DNA of 11,501 nt from an uncultured Litorilinea sp. (GCA_946885925.1 CAMPHP010000040.1:1-11501), one strand, 5' to 3'; numbered from the stretch's first letter, positions 1 through 7,202 are shown. The notes: a model not told the origin generated them from the letters alone. Translations and numbers: made by a program.

Positions 1-460
1 CATTACGAACGATGCGCCTGACCTGCAATTTGCGCTTGCTCCGCTGCCAGTGTCGGATGCCAGCCTAAATCACGGTAATGTCTTCTGGCCCGATGCTGTG
101 ATGATGGCAGAACAATCTGAGAACAAGGAAGCCGCGGCTGCTGTCCTAGAGTTTATGTTCAACTTTGAGAACCGCCTGAACTGGGCATTGCAGCGCGGTG
201 TGATCCCAGAGCGTGTTGATGTCGGTGAAGACCCACGCTACTTGGACCCCAATAGCCCGATCACGCCTTTTAATGAGTTCTATGTTAAAGAGCTAGCCAC
301 GGCACACAATGTCTTTGAAACGCCGTGGCCTGCTACGGGCAATGAGGATGAGACAACCATCAACGATGCGCTAACCAAGGTGTGGCTGGGCGAGATGACG
401 CCAGAGCAGGCCATGACCGAGGCTGCTCAGATCATTGACGAACGGCACGGGGTAGCGTAA
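1..460 (+). CDS. Carbohydrate ABC transporter, extracytoplasmic solute-binding protein (C-terminal part)
   Basis: This is the last ~153 codons of a substrate-binding protein; the frame is open to the left edge (codons begin at position 2), so the GTG at 50 is not the true start. The segment shows the usual C-terminal lobe pattern of family-1 (MalE/UgpB-like) binding proteins: a G-N-V-F-W-P-D-A strand, an alternating E/A-rich helix (ENKEAAAAVLEFMF), and a final helical stretch with LTKVWLGEMTPEQAMTEAAQ just before the stop, where such proteins typically carry the 'xGxxxxxeAl' helix. The protein would capture a sugar outside the membrane and deliver it to the two permeases encoded downstream. 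The family assignment rests mainly on context: two permeases and a MalK-type ATPase follow on the same strand. The substrate cannot be told from this fragment. The N-terminus, including the expected lipoprotein or Sec signal, lies outside the window. Confidence 0.87.
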   Translation, partial: ITNDAPDLQFALAPLPVSDASLNHGNVFWPDAVMMAEQSENKEAAAAVLEFMFNFENRLNWALQRGVIPERVDVGEDPRYLDPNSPITPFNEFYVKELATAHNVFETPWPATGNEDETTINDALTKVWLGEMTPEQAMTEAAQIIDERHGVA

Positions 461-526
461 GCCTTAACTCACGTGGCTAGTGTTGAGAATCTGCCGTGAT
501 TCCGCTGTGGAGAAACCCCGCAGCCC

Positions 527-644
527 GTCATTCCGATCACGCAGTGGGGCCCAGAGGGCACCCCAGCCCACGGTCTGCGAGGAGGAATCCCCCTGGTAGG
601 CCAACGCGATCAGAGATGGGATTCCTCCCTCCGGTGGGAATGAC
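527..644. repeat. Degenerate dispersed palindromic repeat (nested inverted repeat)
   Basis: The outer ends are GTCATTCC (527-534) and its exact reverse complement GGAATGAC (637-644). Nested inside is a perfect 11-bp inverted repeat, GGAGGAATCCC (581-591) and GGGATTCCTCC (618-628), around a 26-base loop. Intergenic palindromes bounded by GTCATTCC...GGAATGAC with internal GAGGAATC/GATTCCTC blocks are a familiar kind of short dispersed repeat in many bacteria. Related ends appear at 3836-3846 and 7191-7199. Mobility is not shown; no target-site duplication is evident. Confidence 0.6.
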
Positions 645-712
645 AGTGTACGACGGATTAAGTAGCAACTTGAATTAAGTATTATGTAAGCACTGGCAGT
701 GGACTTAGTACG

Positions 713-764
713 CTCTTCTCAGAAGCCAAAGCAACGGCTTCTGAGAAGAGGCTTTCTTGTTATT
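713..764 (+). terminator. Rho-independent terminator or attenuator upstream of the permease genes
   Basis: A perfect 15-bp stem is formed by CTCTTCTCAGAAGCC (713-727) and GGCTTCTGAGAAGAG (736-750), with an 8-base loop AAAGCAAC. It is followed by GCTTTCTTGTTATT, a T-rich but interrupted tract. The hairpin is clear; its efficiency is inferred. It sits between the binding-protein gene and the first permease, where partial termination would yield more binding protein than membrane components. Confidence 0.75.
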
Positions 765-792
765 GAGAGTTTGTTACGGAAAGAATGTTGCT

Positions 793-798
793 GAAAGG
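793..798 (+). promoter_or_regulatory. Ribosome binding site for the first permease
   Basis: GAAAGG lies 8 bases before the GTG at 807, which decides that start. The nearby ATG at 785 is in another frame, has no such site and gives a short unrelated product. Confidence 0.6.
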
Positions 799-806
799 TT
801 CCTGTT

Positions 807-1742
807 GTGGCAAACCAGAGTATTTCGGTTCCTATCGAGAAGCCGAGCGTTCCCGGATGGTGGGATCGATGGCGCGAGGATTGGGCAGAAAACCGGCTGG
901 CCTATTTCCTTCTGATTCCCAGCGTGCTAGCCTTTGCCATCTTCTTGCTTTTTCCAATTGTCAATATGTTTGTGTCGTCCTTCTCCACGATTGACACGAT
1001 TGGGCGCATTACCAAGGTTGGCACATTGGACAACTTTACGTTGCTGCTAGAGGACCGGCGCTTGCCTATGATCCTGCGCCAGACGGTGATCTTTGCCTTT
1101 GGCACGGTTGCGCTGACCGTGGTGGTTTCATTTCCATTGGCGTTGATCCTCAACAGCCGCTTCCCAGGGCAGACGCTGGCAAAGGCGTTGATTCTAATCC
1201 CGTGGGCCATGCCCTATGCTGTGTCGGCAATTACCTGGCGGTGGATATTCCACGGACAGATGGGAGCACTGAACTATTTTCTAGGCCAGACTGGGATTAT
1301 CAAGGAGTATGTGGTCTGGCTGGGCGATCCGATCCTTGCCTTTGGCGCGGCGATGTTTGTCGAGGTATGGTCATCGGTTCCCTTTATGACCATCACCTTT
1401 TTGGCAGGCTTTCAGGCCATCCCCCCAGCCATCTATGACGCAGCGAAGATGGACGGAGCAAGCGCTTGGCGCGAGTTCTGGGATATGACGGTGCCACAGA
1501 TGCGCAATGTAATTATGGTGGTTACGTTGCTATCGATTATCTGGGCATTCCGTTCTTTTGGGACGATCTGGATTTTGACCCAGGGCGACCCCGTCTATCG
1601 CACAGATATTGCCGTGACCTATCTCTATAAGCTGGCTTTTGAAAACTTGAAATTTGGTCCGGGCTATGCGCTGGCAGTGGGAATCTTCGTCGTGCTGACC
1701 ATCTTCAGCATTCTTTATACAAGGTTGTCGGAGGAAGCATGA
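807..1742 (+). CDS. Carbohydrate ABC transporter permease, MalF/UgpA type
   Basis: This 311-residue membrane protein is one of the two subunits forming the sugar channel of a CUT1 importer. Six hydrophobic segments are visible at about residues 31-58, 90-115, 124-147, 175-203, 233-257 and 284-304. Between the fourth and fifth lies the cytoplasmic EAA loop (about 209-230, Y-D-A-A-K-M-D-G-A...W-D-M-T-V-P), the docking site for the ATPase; the conserved D-G-A and terminal proline are present. The tryptophan-rich N-terminus (PGWWDRWREDW) is cytoplasmic and, unlike MalF of enteric bacteria, there is no large periplasmic domain, which fits the ~300-residue UgpA/LacF-like subgroup. The start is GTG at 807 behind GAAAGG. 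The gene overlaps the next one by 4 bp (ATGA), implying translational coupling. The substrate is unknown. Confidence 0.93.
   Translation: MANQSISVPIEKPSVPGWWDRWREDWAENRLAYFLLIPSVLAFAIFLLFPIVNMFVSSFSTIDTIGRITKVGTLDNFTLLLEDRRLPMILRQTVIFAFGTVALTVVVSFPLALILNSRFPGQTLAKALILIPWAMPYAVSAITWRWIFHGQMGALNYFLGQTGIIKEYVVWLGDPILAFGAAMFVEVWSSVPFMTITFLAGFQAIPPAIYDAAKMDGASAWREFWDMTVPQMRNVIMVVTLLSIIWAFRSFGTIWILTQGDPVYRTDIAVTYLYKLAFENLKFGPGYALAVGIFVVLTIFSILYTRLSEEA
1730..1735 (+). promoter_or_regulatory. Ribosome binding site for the second permease
   Basis: GGAGGA lies inside the 3' end of the first permease gene. It is only 3 bases from the ATG at 1739 but 9 bases from the in-frame ATG at 1745, so initiation at 1745 (two codons shorter) is a real alternative. 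Confidence 0.6.
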
Positions 1743-2569
1743 GGATGCTACGTTTGACCAAAGCCTTTGGGATCGTCTTTTTTCTGATCCCGGCGATCTT
1801 TATCAGCATCTTCCCGCTGATTGTGATGATCTCGACATCGTTTAAGACGAGTCAAGAGGTCTATATTCCGCCGCCCACCTTTATGCCGCGCATGCCTACC
1901 ATCCAAAACTATTTTGATATTTGGAGCGTAGCCCCGCTCGGAACCTATTTTCGCAACAGTATGATTATCGGCTTTGGTACAACGATAGTTTCTTTGTTGC
2001 TGGGGATTCCGGCGGCTTATGCACTGGCGCGCTTTCGCTTTCGTGGTAAGCATTTCTACATGCTGTCGCTGTTGGGAATCCAAATGTTCCCGCCGATTGT
2101 GGTGGTGCTGGGCCTTTTCCGGCTGATAGCCGCGCTCAATATGGTAGACAGCTTGATTGCAATTGTGATATTGTCTTCGGTCTTTAGTTTGTCCTTCATC
2201 ATTTGGTTGTTGATGGGCTATTTTGCCACCATCCCCAAGGAGATCGAGGAAGCAGCCATGATGGATGGCAACTCGCGCACAGGTGCGATGCTGCGTATGG
2301 TCTTGCCCTTGTCGTGGCCGGGGCTGGTGGCAGTCGCCATTTTCGCCTTTATGAATGGGTGGAATGAGTTCCTCTTTGCGCTGACCTTCTTGCGTAGCCA
2401 GGACAAGCTGCCGCTCACGATCGGTCTCTTTAAGTTTGTGACCCGCTTCCAGGTGCAATGGCACCAGTTGATGGCGGCGTCGTTCTTGACCACCATCGTT
2501 GTGGTGGTGCTCTTTATGCTGATCCAAAAACAATTGACCCGCGGCATGGTGGCACTGGGCGAGAAGTAA
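1739..2569 (+). CDS. Carbohydrate ABC transporter permease, MalG/UgpE type
   Basis: This 276-residue protein is the second channel subunit of the CUT1 importer. It has six predicted membrane helices (about residues 9-33, 73-97, 106-131, 138-161, 192-214 and 245-263). Before the fifth helix it carries a canonical EAA loop at about 169-190 (E-E-A-A-M-M-D-G-N...L-P-L). The motif FMNGWNEFLFALTFL after the loop is typical of MalG-type permeases, as is the C-terminal L-T-R-G-M-V-A-L-G-E-K ending, which in MalG reaches toward the transport path. The length is normal for the family. The gene overlaps the upstream permease by 4 bp and ends 32 bases before the ATPase start, so all three were probably co-transcribed. 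The start could be ATG 1739 or 1745, judged by spacing from the ribosome binding site. Confidence 0.94.
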   Translation: MRMLRLTKAFGIVFFLIPAIFISIFPLIVMISTSFKTSQEVYIPPPTFMPRMPTIQNYFDIWSVAPLGTYFRNSMIIGFGTTIVSLLLGIPAAYALARFRFRGKHFYMLSLLGIQMFPPIVVVLGLFRLIAALNMVDSLIAIVILSSVFSLSFIIWLLMGYFATIPKEIEEAAMMDGNSRTGAMLRMVLPLSWPGLVAVAIFAFMNGWNEFLFALTFLRSQDKLPLTIGLFKFVTRFQVQWHQLMAASFLTTIVVVVLFMLIQKQLTRGMVALGEK

Positions 2570-2601
2570 CCGGAGCTGCGGATAGGAGAGTAAATCACGT
2601 T

Positions 2602-3717
2602 ATGGCTACAGTGATCTGTCGCAATTTGACCAAGCATTATGGGGATGGCATGGCGGTGAATGCCATTAACCTTGAGGTGCGCGAGGGCGAGTTTTTGGTG
2701 ATCGTGGGGCCGTCGGGCTGTGGCAAGACGACAACATTGCGGATGATCGCCGGGCTGGAAAGCGTATCGTCGGGTGATATTCTGATCGATGGGCAAGTGG
2801 TAAACCGGGTGGAGCCACGTCACCGCGATATTGCGATGGTCTTTCAGAACTATGCACTCTATCCCCACAAGAAAGTCTATGACAACATTGCCTATCCTCT
2901 GCAATTGCGCCGTTTGGGCAAGGCAGAGATTGAAAAGCGCGTGCGCGAGGTGGCAAAGCTGTTGGGGATCGAGGCGCTCTTAGAGCGCAAGATTCGCCAG
3001 CTTTCGGGTGGTGAGCGCCAGCGCGTGGCATTGGGCCGCGCGATTGTGCGCCAGCCACGTCTCTTTCTGATGGACGAGCCGTTGAGCAACCTGGATGCAC
3101 AACTTCGCATTCAGATGCGACGGGAGATCATCCGCCTTCAGCGCCAGTTGAAGATTACCACGGTCTATGTCACCCATGACCAGGTAGAAGCGATGACAAT
3201 GGGTGACCGGATTGTGGTAATGCGCGGGGGAGATGTGCTTCAGGTGGGTGACCCGGTGACGATTTATAACACACCGGCCAATCTGTTTGTGGCTCGTTTT
3301 ATCGGTAGCCCACCGATGAATCTCTTTGATGGCACGTTGGCAGCTACCGAGGATGCATTGACTTTGCAGACTGGCTTCGGCAACTTCCTGCTTGCACCCG
3401 ACCTGCGGGCACGCTTGCTGGCAAACACCAAAGTAGGGTCTGGTCAGATGAAAGTGACCTGCGGGATTCGTCCTGAAGATGTGACGATGGCCTCTTCATC
3501 TAACGGCCAAGTTGCACTGGCGGGCGGCGTCGTGGATTTGGTAGAGCCGATGGGGTCAGATGTCTATGTGAACGCAGTCTTGGGTAGCGATATGTTGTTG
3601 GCGCGAGTGAACCCAGAGAACGCGCCGCAAGAAAACAGCCAAGTCCAAGTCGGGTTGACACTCAACAGGATTCACTTTTTCGATGCGGAGAGTGGCAATA
3701 ATCTGCTCTTGCGCTGA
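2602..3717 (+). CDS. ABC transporter ATP-binding protein, MalK/UgpC type
   Basis: This 371-residue ATPase powers sugar import. All nucleotide-binding motifs are intact: Walker A GPSGCGKT (36-43), Q-loop Gln82, signature LSGGERQR (134-141), Walker B LFLMDEP (154-160), D-loop SNLD (162-165) and switch His192 (VTHDQ). After about residue 235 comes the C-terminal regulatory OB-fold/TOBE region, with the family-typical FIGSPPMNLF and a GIRPEDV motif near 290, as in MalK, UgpC and MsmK. An in-frame GTG-type extension to 2458 would lie inside the permease gene; ATG 2602 gives the standard MATVICRNLTKHYG beginning and follows AGGAG (2584-2588) at a rather long 13 bases. It is the last gene of the transporter run. 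UgpC/MalK-type ATPases are sometimes shared by several sugar importers in one cell, so it may serve more than this one. Confidence 0.95.
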   Translation: MATVICRNLTKHYGDGMAVNAINLEVREGEFLVIVGPSGCGKTTTLRMIAGLESVSSGDILIDGQVVNRVEPRHRDIAMVFQNYALYPHKKVYDNIAYPLQLRRLGKAEIEKRVREVAKLLGIEALLERKIRQLSGGERQRVALGRAIVRQPRLFLMDEPLSNLDAQLRIQMRREIIRLQRQLKITTVYVTHDQVEAMTMGDRIVVMRGGDVLQVGDPVTIYNTPANLFVARFIGSPPMNLFDGTLAATEDALTLQTGFGNFLLAPDLRARLLANTKVGSGQMKVTCGIRPEDVTMASSSNGQVALAGGVVDLVEPMGSDVYVNAVLGSDMLLARVNPENAPQENSQVQVGLTLNRIHFFDAESGNNLLLR

Positions 3718-3927
3718 GGGTCTGTTTGTCGAGGAAGAAAGGCTGGAGGTTAATGACATTTAACAATCTAAGCCGGTAAGCACTCTGTCCACCCGCAAGA
3801 AGTCTCTGCTCTGGTGGTTGGCAGAGAGATGCTTCCAGCATGACAGAATGCGCGGTTTGTCGGGTGCCCTGGGGGTACCCGAAACGCTGACCATGCCACA
3901 AGGCGGAAACCTGATAAAAACTGGTAG

Positions 3928-3955
3928 TTCAAATCCATAGATTTCGGGGTATGAT
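3928..3955 (+). promoter_or_regulatory. Possible sigma70-type promoter for the SGNH-protease-nuclease gene
   Basis: The -10 candidate TATGAT (3950-3955) matches the consensus at 5 of 6 positions. The -35 candidate TTCAAA (3928-3933) matches 4 of 6, with a 16-base spacer. It lies 37 bases upstream of the start codon and after the hairpins, suggesting that this gene is transcribed separately from the transporter. Confidence 0.4.
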
Positions 3956-3981
3956 AGGGGTACGTCTGATACTTTTTCATT

Positions 3982-3987
3982 AGGAGG
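3982..3987 (+). promoter_or_regulatory. Strong ribosome binding site (AGGAGG)
   Basis: A full AGGAGG lies 5 bases before the ATG at 3993, fixing the start of the 1060-residue protein. Confidence 0.8.
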
Positions 3988-3992
3988 CCCCC

Positions 3993-6900
3993 ATGATCCG
4001 CACATTAGACGAATTGGCTGATGCCATTGCCACGGCAGAGCAGCACAACGACCTAGCCACGCTAAAAGAGTTAGAAAAGTATTTCCGCCCAAAGGAAGAT
4101 CCTGCTCCGCAACCCTTTATGCCCGCGGTGGCGCTGAATGAAGCAGCCTTCGAGCAACCACCCACTCTCCAAGAAAGCGAAGCTGCGATTCCATTCGCAA
4201 ATGGTTTGTCACGCGCACAACGACTCGTACAATACCGCCAAAAACGGGCAAGTGGTTATGAAGGTCCCGTGCTTGTCTGCGAGGGAGATAGCTGGTTTGA
4301 ATACCCGTTCTTTCTCCAAGACATAATCGACCACCTCATGAGGGACTATGCCGTGCTCTCGCTGGCTGGAGCCGGACATCACTTGATTGAGATGGTCGCC
4401 AACGACGAGTATACGGAAGCTATCACCCAGGAAAAGCCAGACTTCTTCTTGATTAGCGGTGGGGGCAACGACATGCTGCATAGTGGTCGCCTCCGTGATT
4501 TTCTCCTAACCTATCAAGACGGAATGCAGGCAGTTGATCTGCTAGATCGCCCCGCATTAAACGGCTTTCTGCAAACGATAATCGGCAACTATCGCACATT
4601 GCTGTCCAACGTCACCCAGAGCTTCCCCCAACTGACCATCCTGGCACATGGCTATGATTACGTGTTGCCGCGCGACAAGGGAACCTGGTTAGGCGGGCCG
4701 TTGACCCAGCGCCAAGTGCCACCCGAACTCTGGAACGATGTCCTTGAACTTCTGATTGACGAGTTCAACGGAGCCCTTAAAACGCTAGAAGCCCTCTTTC
4801 CAACTCGTTTCTATCATATTGACTGCCGGGGGCGAGTGGGCAGTCAAAAGAACAGATGGCACGACGAGTTGCACCCCAAGAATGCTGGCTATGGTCGCGT
4901 TGCGGCTCGCTTTGCCGAGCGCATCCGCTCGCTCCAGCCCGTGTCACCCATGATCGAACGTCTGGTACGTCCCGCAACCATCACCCCCGCGGCAGCACCT
5001 GCTGCAATCCCCATGCCCGTTCCATCTCGACGCGGCGTAGGCAGTTTGATTGGACGTAGGGGTACCCTGGGCACGCCAGAGGTCGCTGCGTCGCTGATGC
5101 AGGGATCTATGCCTGTCGAACAAGTACCATTACAGAGATTGGCGGAGCCAGTGAGACGGGCACAGCCTGTAGCGCGGCGAGTCATTGCGCTCGACGAGAC
5201 CATTGAACTAGCAGAGGCGGTCATAGATGATGGGCAAGTTATCGCCGCCCCTATCACACCTGCGACGGACGAGCATCCCTGTGCCTCGCTGGAACAGTGG
5301 CGCGCACTGCTTACTGAGGAAGATCGCATTTCCTTCCAGCACTACGAAGAGTTGCTACGCGAGTTGAATCAACCGGAGAGAGAAGCAGAACTACAAGCCC
5401 GGCGGGAGTTGACGCCAGGCTTTGACATCTTCTCCATCGAACGAATCATTGGTGATTCTAATATCTTCCAGATCAACTATTTGGCTCGTGGCGAACGCGC
5501 GGCGCGCGCCGTTGGACGCATCTCCATTGTCAACAAACATGACATCCCGATGGGTTTTGGCACTGGCTTTCTCGTAGCCCCTGGTCTATTGCTGACCAAT
5601 AACCATGTGATTTCCGATGCCACCCTAGCCAGCCATAGCTACGTCCTGCTTGAGTACGAATATGATGCCGATAACGGTCTCAAGCAGACTGAACGCTTTG
5701 ACTTCACAAGCGACATCTTCCTCACCAGTGAGGATCTCGACTTCACCTTTATCTCCGTAGCCTCTGCCAGCCGTTCGGGACGCAAGCTGGCGGACTATGG
5801 ACATCTGCGTCTCATCCGTGAAAGTGGCAAGGCGCTGAAAAAGGAATTTGTCTCGATTCTGCAACATGCCAACGGCCTGCCCAAGCAGATTGCCATGCGC
5901 GACAGCATGATCCTAGGCCGCAAAGACCAGTATATCTACTACTCCACCGACACCAACTCTGGTTCTTCTGGCTCGCCCGTGGTCAATGACGAGTGGTTTC
6001 CTGTGGCGCTACACCATCGCACAGTGCCGGACTTTAACAAGCCATGCAACTTTGTCGCCAACCGGGGCATCCGCATCAGTGCGATCTTTGAACGGCTGGA
6101 TCAAGCCGCATCAAGCAACGAAATGGCCCAGCGTATCCTGCGTCTGCTGGAGCCAAATGAAGCGCCCACGACCATCAGCAGCCAACTCCCGGCGGGAACC
6201 TTTGACACGGATCATGTAGACGGCACTGGCTCAAATGGAGACGGTTCCATCGAACGATTGGTCGAGCCTTACCATGAAAGTATCTATGACAACCGCCAGG
6301 GCTATGAAGAAGACTTCCTCGGCATCTGCGTTCCCCTGCCCAAAGTGCGCGATCTCACACTTGTCTCAAAGCGGTTAGATAACCACGACCATGTAATCCC
6401 CTATGAGCATTTCTCCTTGGTCATCTTTAAGCCAAGGCGCATTGCACTCTTCACAGCTTCTAATGTGGATGCTAGCCACGCCAAACAGAGACCCGAACCA
6501 GGACGTGATTACTCACGCGATGGGCTGGGCGGCTTGCGTCCGAATGACCGAGAGAAGTGGTTTGAAGACCCGCGCATCTCCAGCCAGGAGCAACTACACA
6601 ATCGCTTCTTTGACCGGGATGGAGGCGCATTTGACAAGGGGCATATCGTGCGGCGCAATGATGTCACATGGGGCGACAGCTATGAGCAAGTGCGGCGCGC
6701 CAACGGCGACACCTTTCACCTAACCAACTGCTCGCCACAGGTGGCAGGGTTCAATCAATCGAGCCGAGATGGGCTTTGGGGAGAATTAGAAGATATAGTA
6801 TTTGACCAAGCAGAGGTAGAGAAATACTCTATCTTTGCCGGGCCTGTCCTCGACCCCACTGACCAATCCTTTCGCGGCCAGGACGACCGCGGCGAGGTAC

Positions 6901-7175
6901 TGGTGCAGATTCCAGCCAAATATTGGAAAGTCATTGTTGCCAGGAAAGGCAACGAATTACAGAGTTTTGGCTTCCTGCTAGAGCAAGATCTAAGCACCGT
7001 GCCCCTAGAATTCCAGGTAGATGCGGTCTGGCGAAAGCGCATGGTCTCCATTCCTGCTCTCGAAGTACTCGTGCGTCACTTCCGCTTCCCGCAGATCATC
7101 CACGACACCGACCAGGCACAGGCAGAACATGGCGAGGCGCTGCGCGCAGCACACGCGCTCGAACTTTTGGCCTAA
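3993..7175 (+). CDS. SGNH hydrolase / V8-like serine protease / DNA-RNA non-specific endonuclease fusion
   Basis: This 1060-residue protein joins three enzymatic modules. (1) SGNH/GDSL hydrolase, about 92-315: block I GDSW with nucleophile Ser100, Gly-rich GGGND (156-160, oxyanion Asn159) and block V with Asp291 and His294 (HDELHPKNAGYG). (2) A Pro/Ala/Arg-rich linker (about 320-430), then a trypsin-like S1 protease, about 505-705: His538 in LLTNNHVI, Asp583 in EDLDFTFI and Ser659 in GSSGSP. (3) A NUC/EndoG-like nuclease, about 760-1040: DKGH (881-884, His884 as general base) followed by RRNDVTWG, then TNCSPQ and FNQ with metal-binding Asn920, and WGELED (929-934). All catalytic residues are in place. 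No signal peptide or membrane segment is seen; residues 1-31 form a short, charged, probably helical lead that could be an adaptor. It has its own promoter candidate and strong ribosome binding site, and stands opposite the - strand STAND pair. Single domains are confidently identified; the substrate, trigger and biological role are unknown. A defence or cell-suicide effector is inference only. Confidence 0.93.
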   Translation: MIRTLDELADAIATAEQHNDLATLKELEKYFRPKEDPAPQPFMPAVALNEAAFEQPPTLQESEAAIPFANGLSRAQRLVQYRQKRASGYEGPVLVCEGDSWFEYPFFLQDIIDHLMRDYAVLSLAGAGHHLIEMVANDEYTEAITQEKPDFFLISGGGNDMLHSGRLRDFLLTYQDGMQAVDLLDRPALNGFLQTIIGNYRTLLSNVTQSFPQLTILAHGYDYVLPRDKGTWLGGPLTQRQVPPELWNDVLELLIDEFNGALKTLEALFPTRFYHIDCRGRVGSQKNRWHDELHPKNAGYGRVAARFAERIRSLQPVSPMIERLVRPATITPAAAPAAIPMPVPSRRGVGSLIGRRGTLGTPEVAASLMQGSMPVEQVPLQRLAEPVRRAQPVARRVIALDETIELAEAVIDDGQVIAAPITPATDEHPCASLEQWRALLTEEDRISFQHYEELLRELNQPEREAELQARRELTPGFDIFSIERIIGDSNIFQINYLARGERAARAVGRISIVNKHDIPMGFGTGFLVAPGLLLTNNHVISDATLASHSYVLLEYEYDADNGLKQTERFDFTSDIFLTSEDLDFTFISVASASRSGRKLADYGHLRLIRESGKALKKEFVSILQHANGLPKQIAMRDSMILGRKDQYIYYSTDTNSGSSGSPVVNDEWFPVALHHRTVPDFNKPCNFVANRGIRISAIFERLDQAASSNEMAQRILRLLEPNEAPTTISSQLPAGTFDTDHVDGTGSNGDGSIERLVEPYHESIYDNRQGYEEDFLGICVPLPKVRDLTLVSKRLDNHDHVIPYEHFSLVIFKPRRIALFTASNVDASHAKQRPEPGRDYSRDGLGGLRPNDREKWFEDPRISSQEQLHNRFFDRDGGAFDKGHIVRRNDVTWGDSYEQVRRANGDTFHLTNCSPQVAGFNQSSRDGLWGELEDIVFDQAEVEKYSIFAGPVLDPTDQSFRGQDDRGEVLVQIPAKYWKVIVARKGNELQSFGFLLEQDLSTVPLEFQVDAVWRKRMVSIPALEVLVRHFRFPQIIHDTDQAQAEHGEALRAAHALELLA

Positions 7176-7202
7176 GCAAGAATTCGGGTGGAATGACACA
7201 AA

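Larger units (their letters stand above)
461..806. other. 346-base intergenic region between binding protein and permease genes
   Basis: There is no convincing gene here. A 60-codon frame at 496-678 runs straight through an inverted repeat and has low-complexity content, so I reject it. The region holds a degenerate palindromic repeat (527-644), then an AT-richer stretch (645-710) in which I see no convincing paired -35/-10 boxes, then a strong hairpin with a T-rich tail (713-764) that ends about 40 bases before the permease start. Confidence 0.7.
3718..3992. other. Intergenic region with hairpins and a palindromic-repeat remnant
   Basis: There is no gene here. It contains a 7-bp inverted repeat TCTCTGC/GCAGAGA (3803-3809, 3821-3827), then GAGATGCTTCCAGCATGACA (3826-3845), which resembles one end of dispersed GGATGACA-type palindromes. 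A tight hairpin follows, with arms TCGGGTGCCC (3860-3869) and GGGTACCCGA (3873-3882), one G-U pair and a 3-base loop. No T-tract follows either hairpin, so a terminator for the ATPase gene is possible but weak. Confidence 0.55.

Noticed and set aside
50..460. Complete 136-residue gene beginning at GTG 50
   Set aside because: The same frame is open to the left edge and codes for plausible binding-protein sequence before 50, so the GTG is an internal valine codon.
496..678. Small 60-residue protein in the 461-806 gap
   Set aside because: It crosses the inverted repeat at 527-644, has an Arg/Pro-rich composition typical of a chance frame and no ribosome binding site.
1748..2533. 261-residue open frame on the - strand opposite the second permease
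   Set aside because: His/Gln/Arg-rich composition is the mirror of hydrophobic codons in a membrane-protein gene; the + strand frame is a clear MalG-type permease.
2458..2601. N-terminal extension of the ATPase to 2458
   Set aside because: It would overlap the permease gene by more than 100 bases and add sequence not found in MalK-type proteins; ATG 2602 gives the standard N-terminus.
5058..5073. GGGTACCC-containing segment in the nuclease gene as a copy of the 3860-3882 hairpin
   Set aside because: The shared stretch is short and palindromic, lies in a coding linker and does not extend beyond the core, so chance is the simplest explanation.
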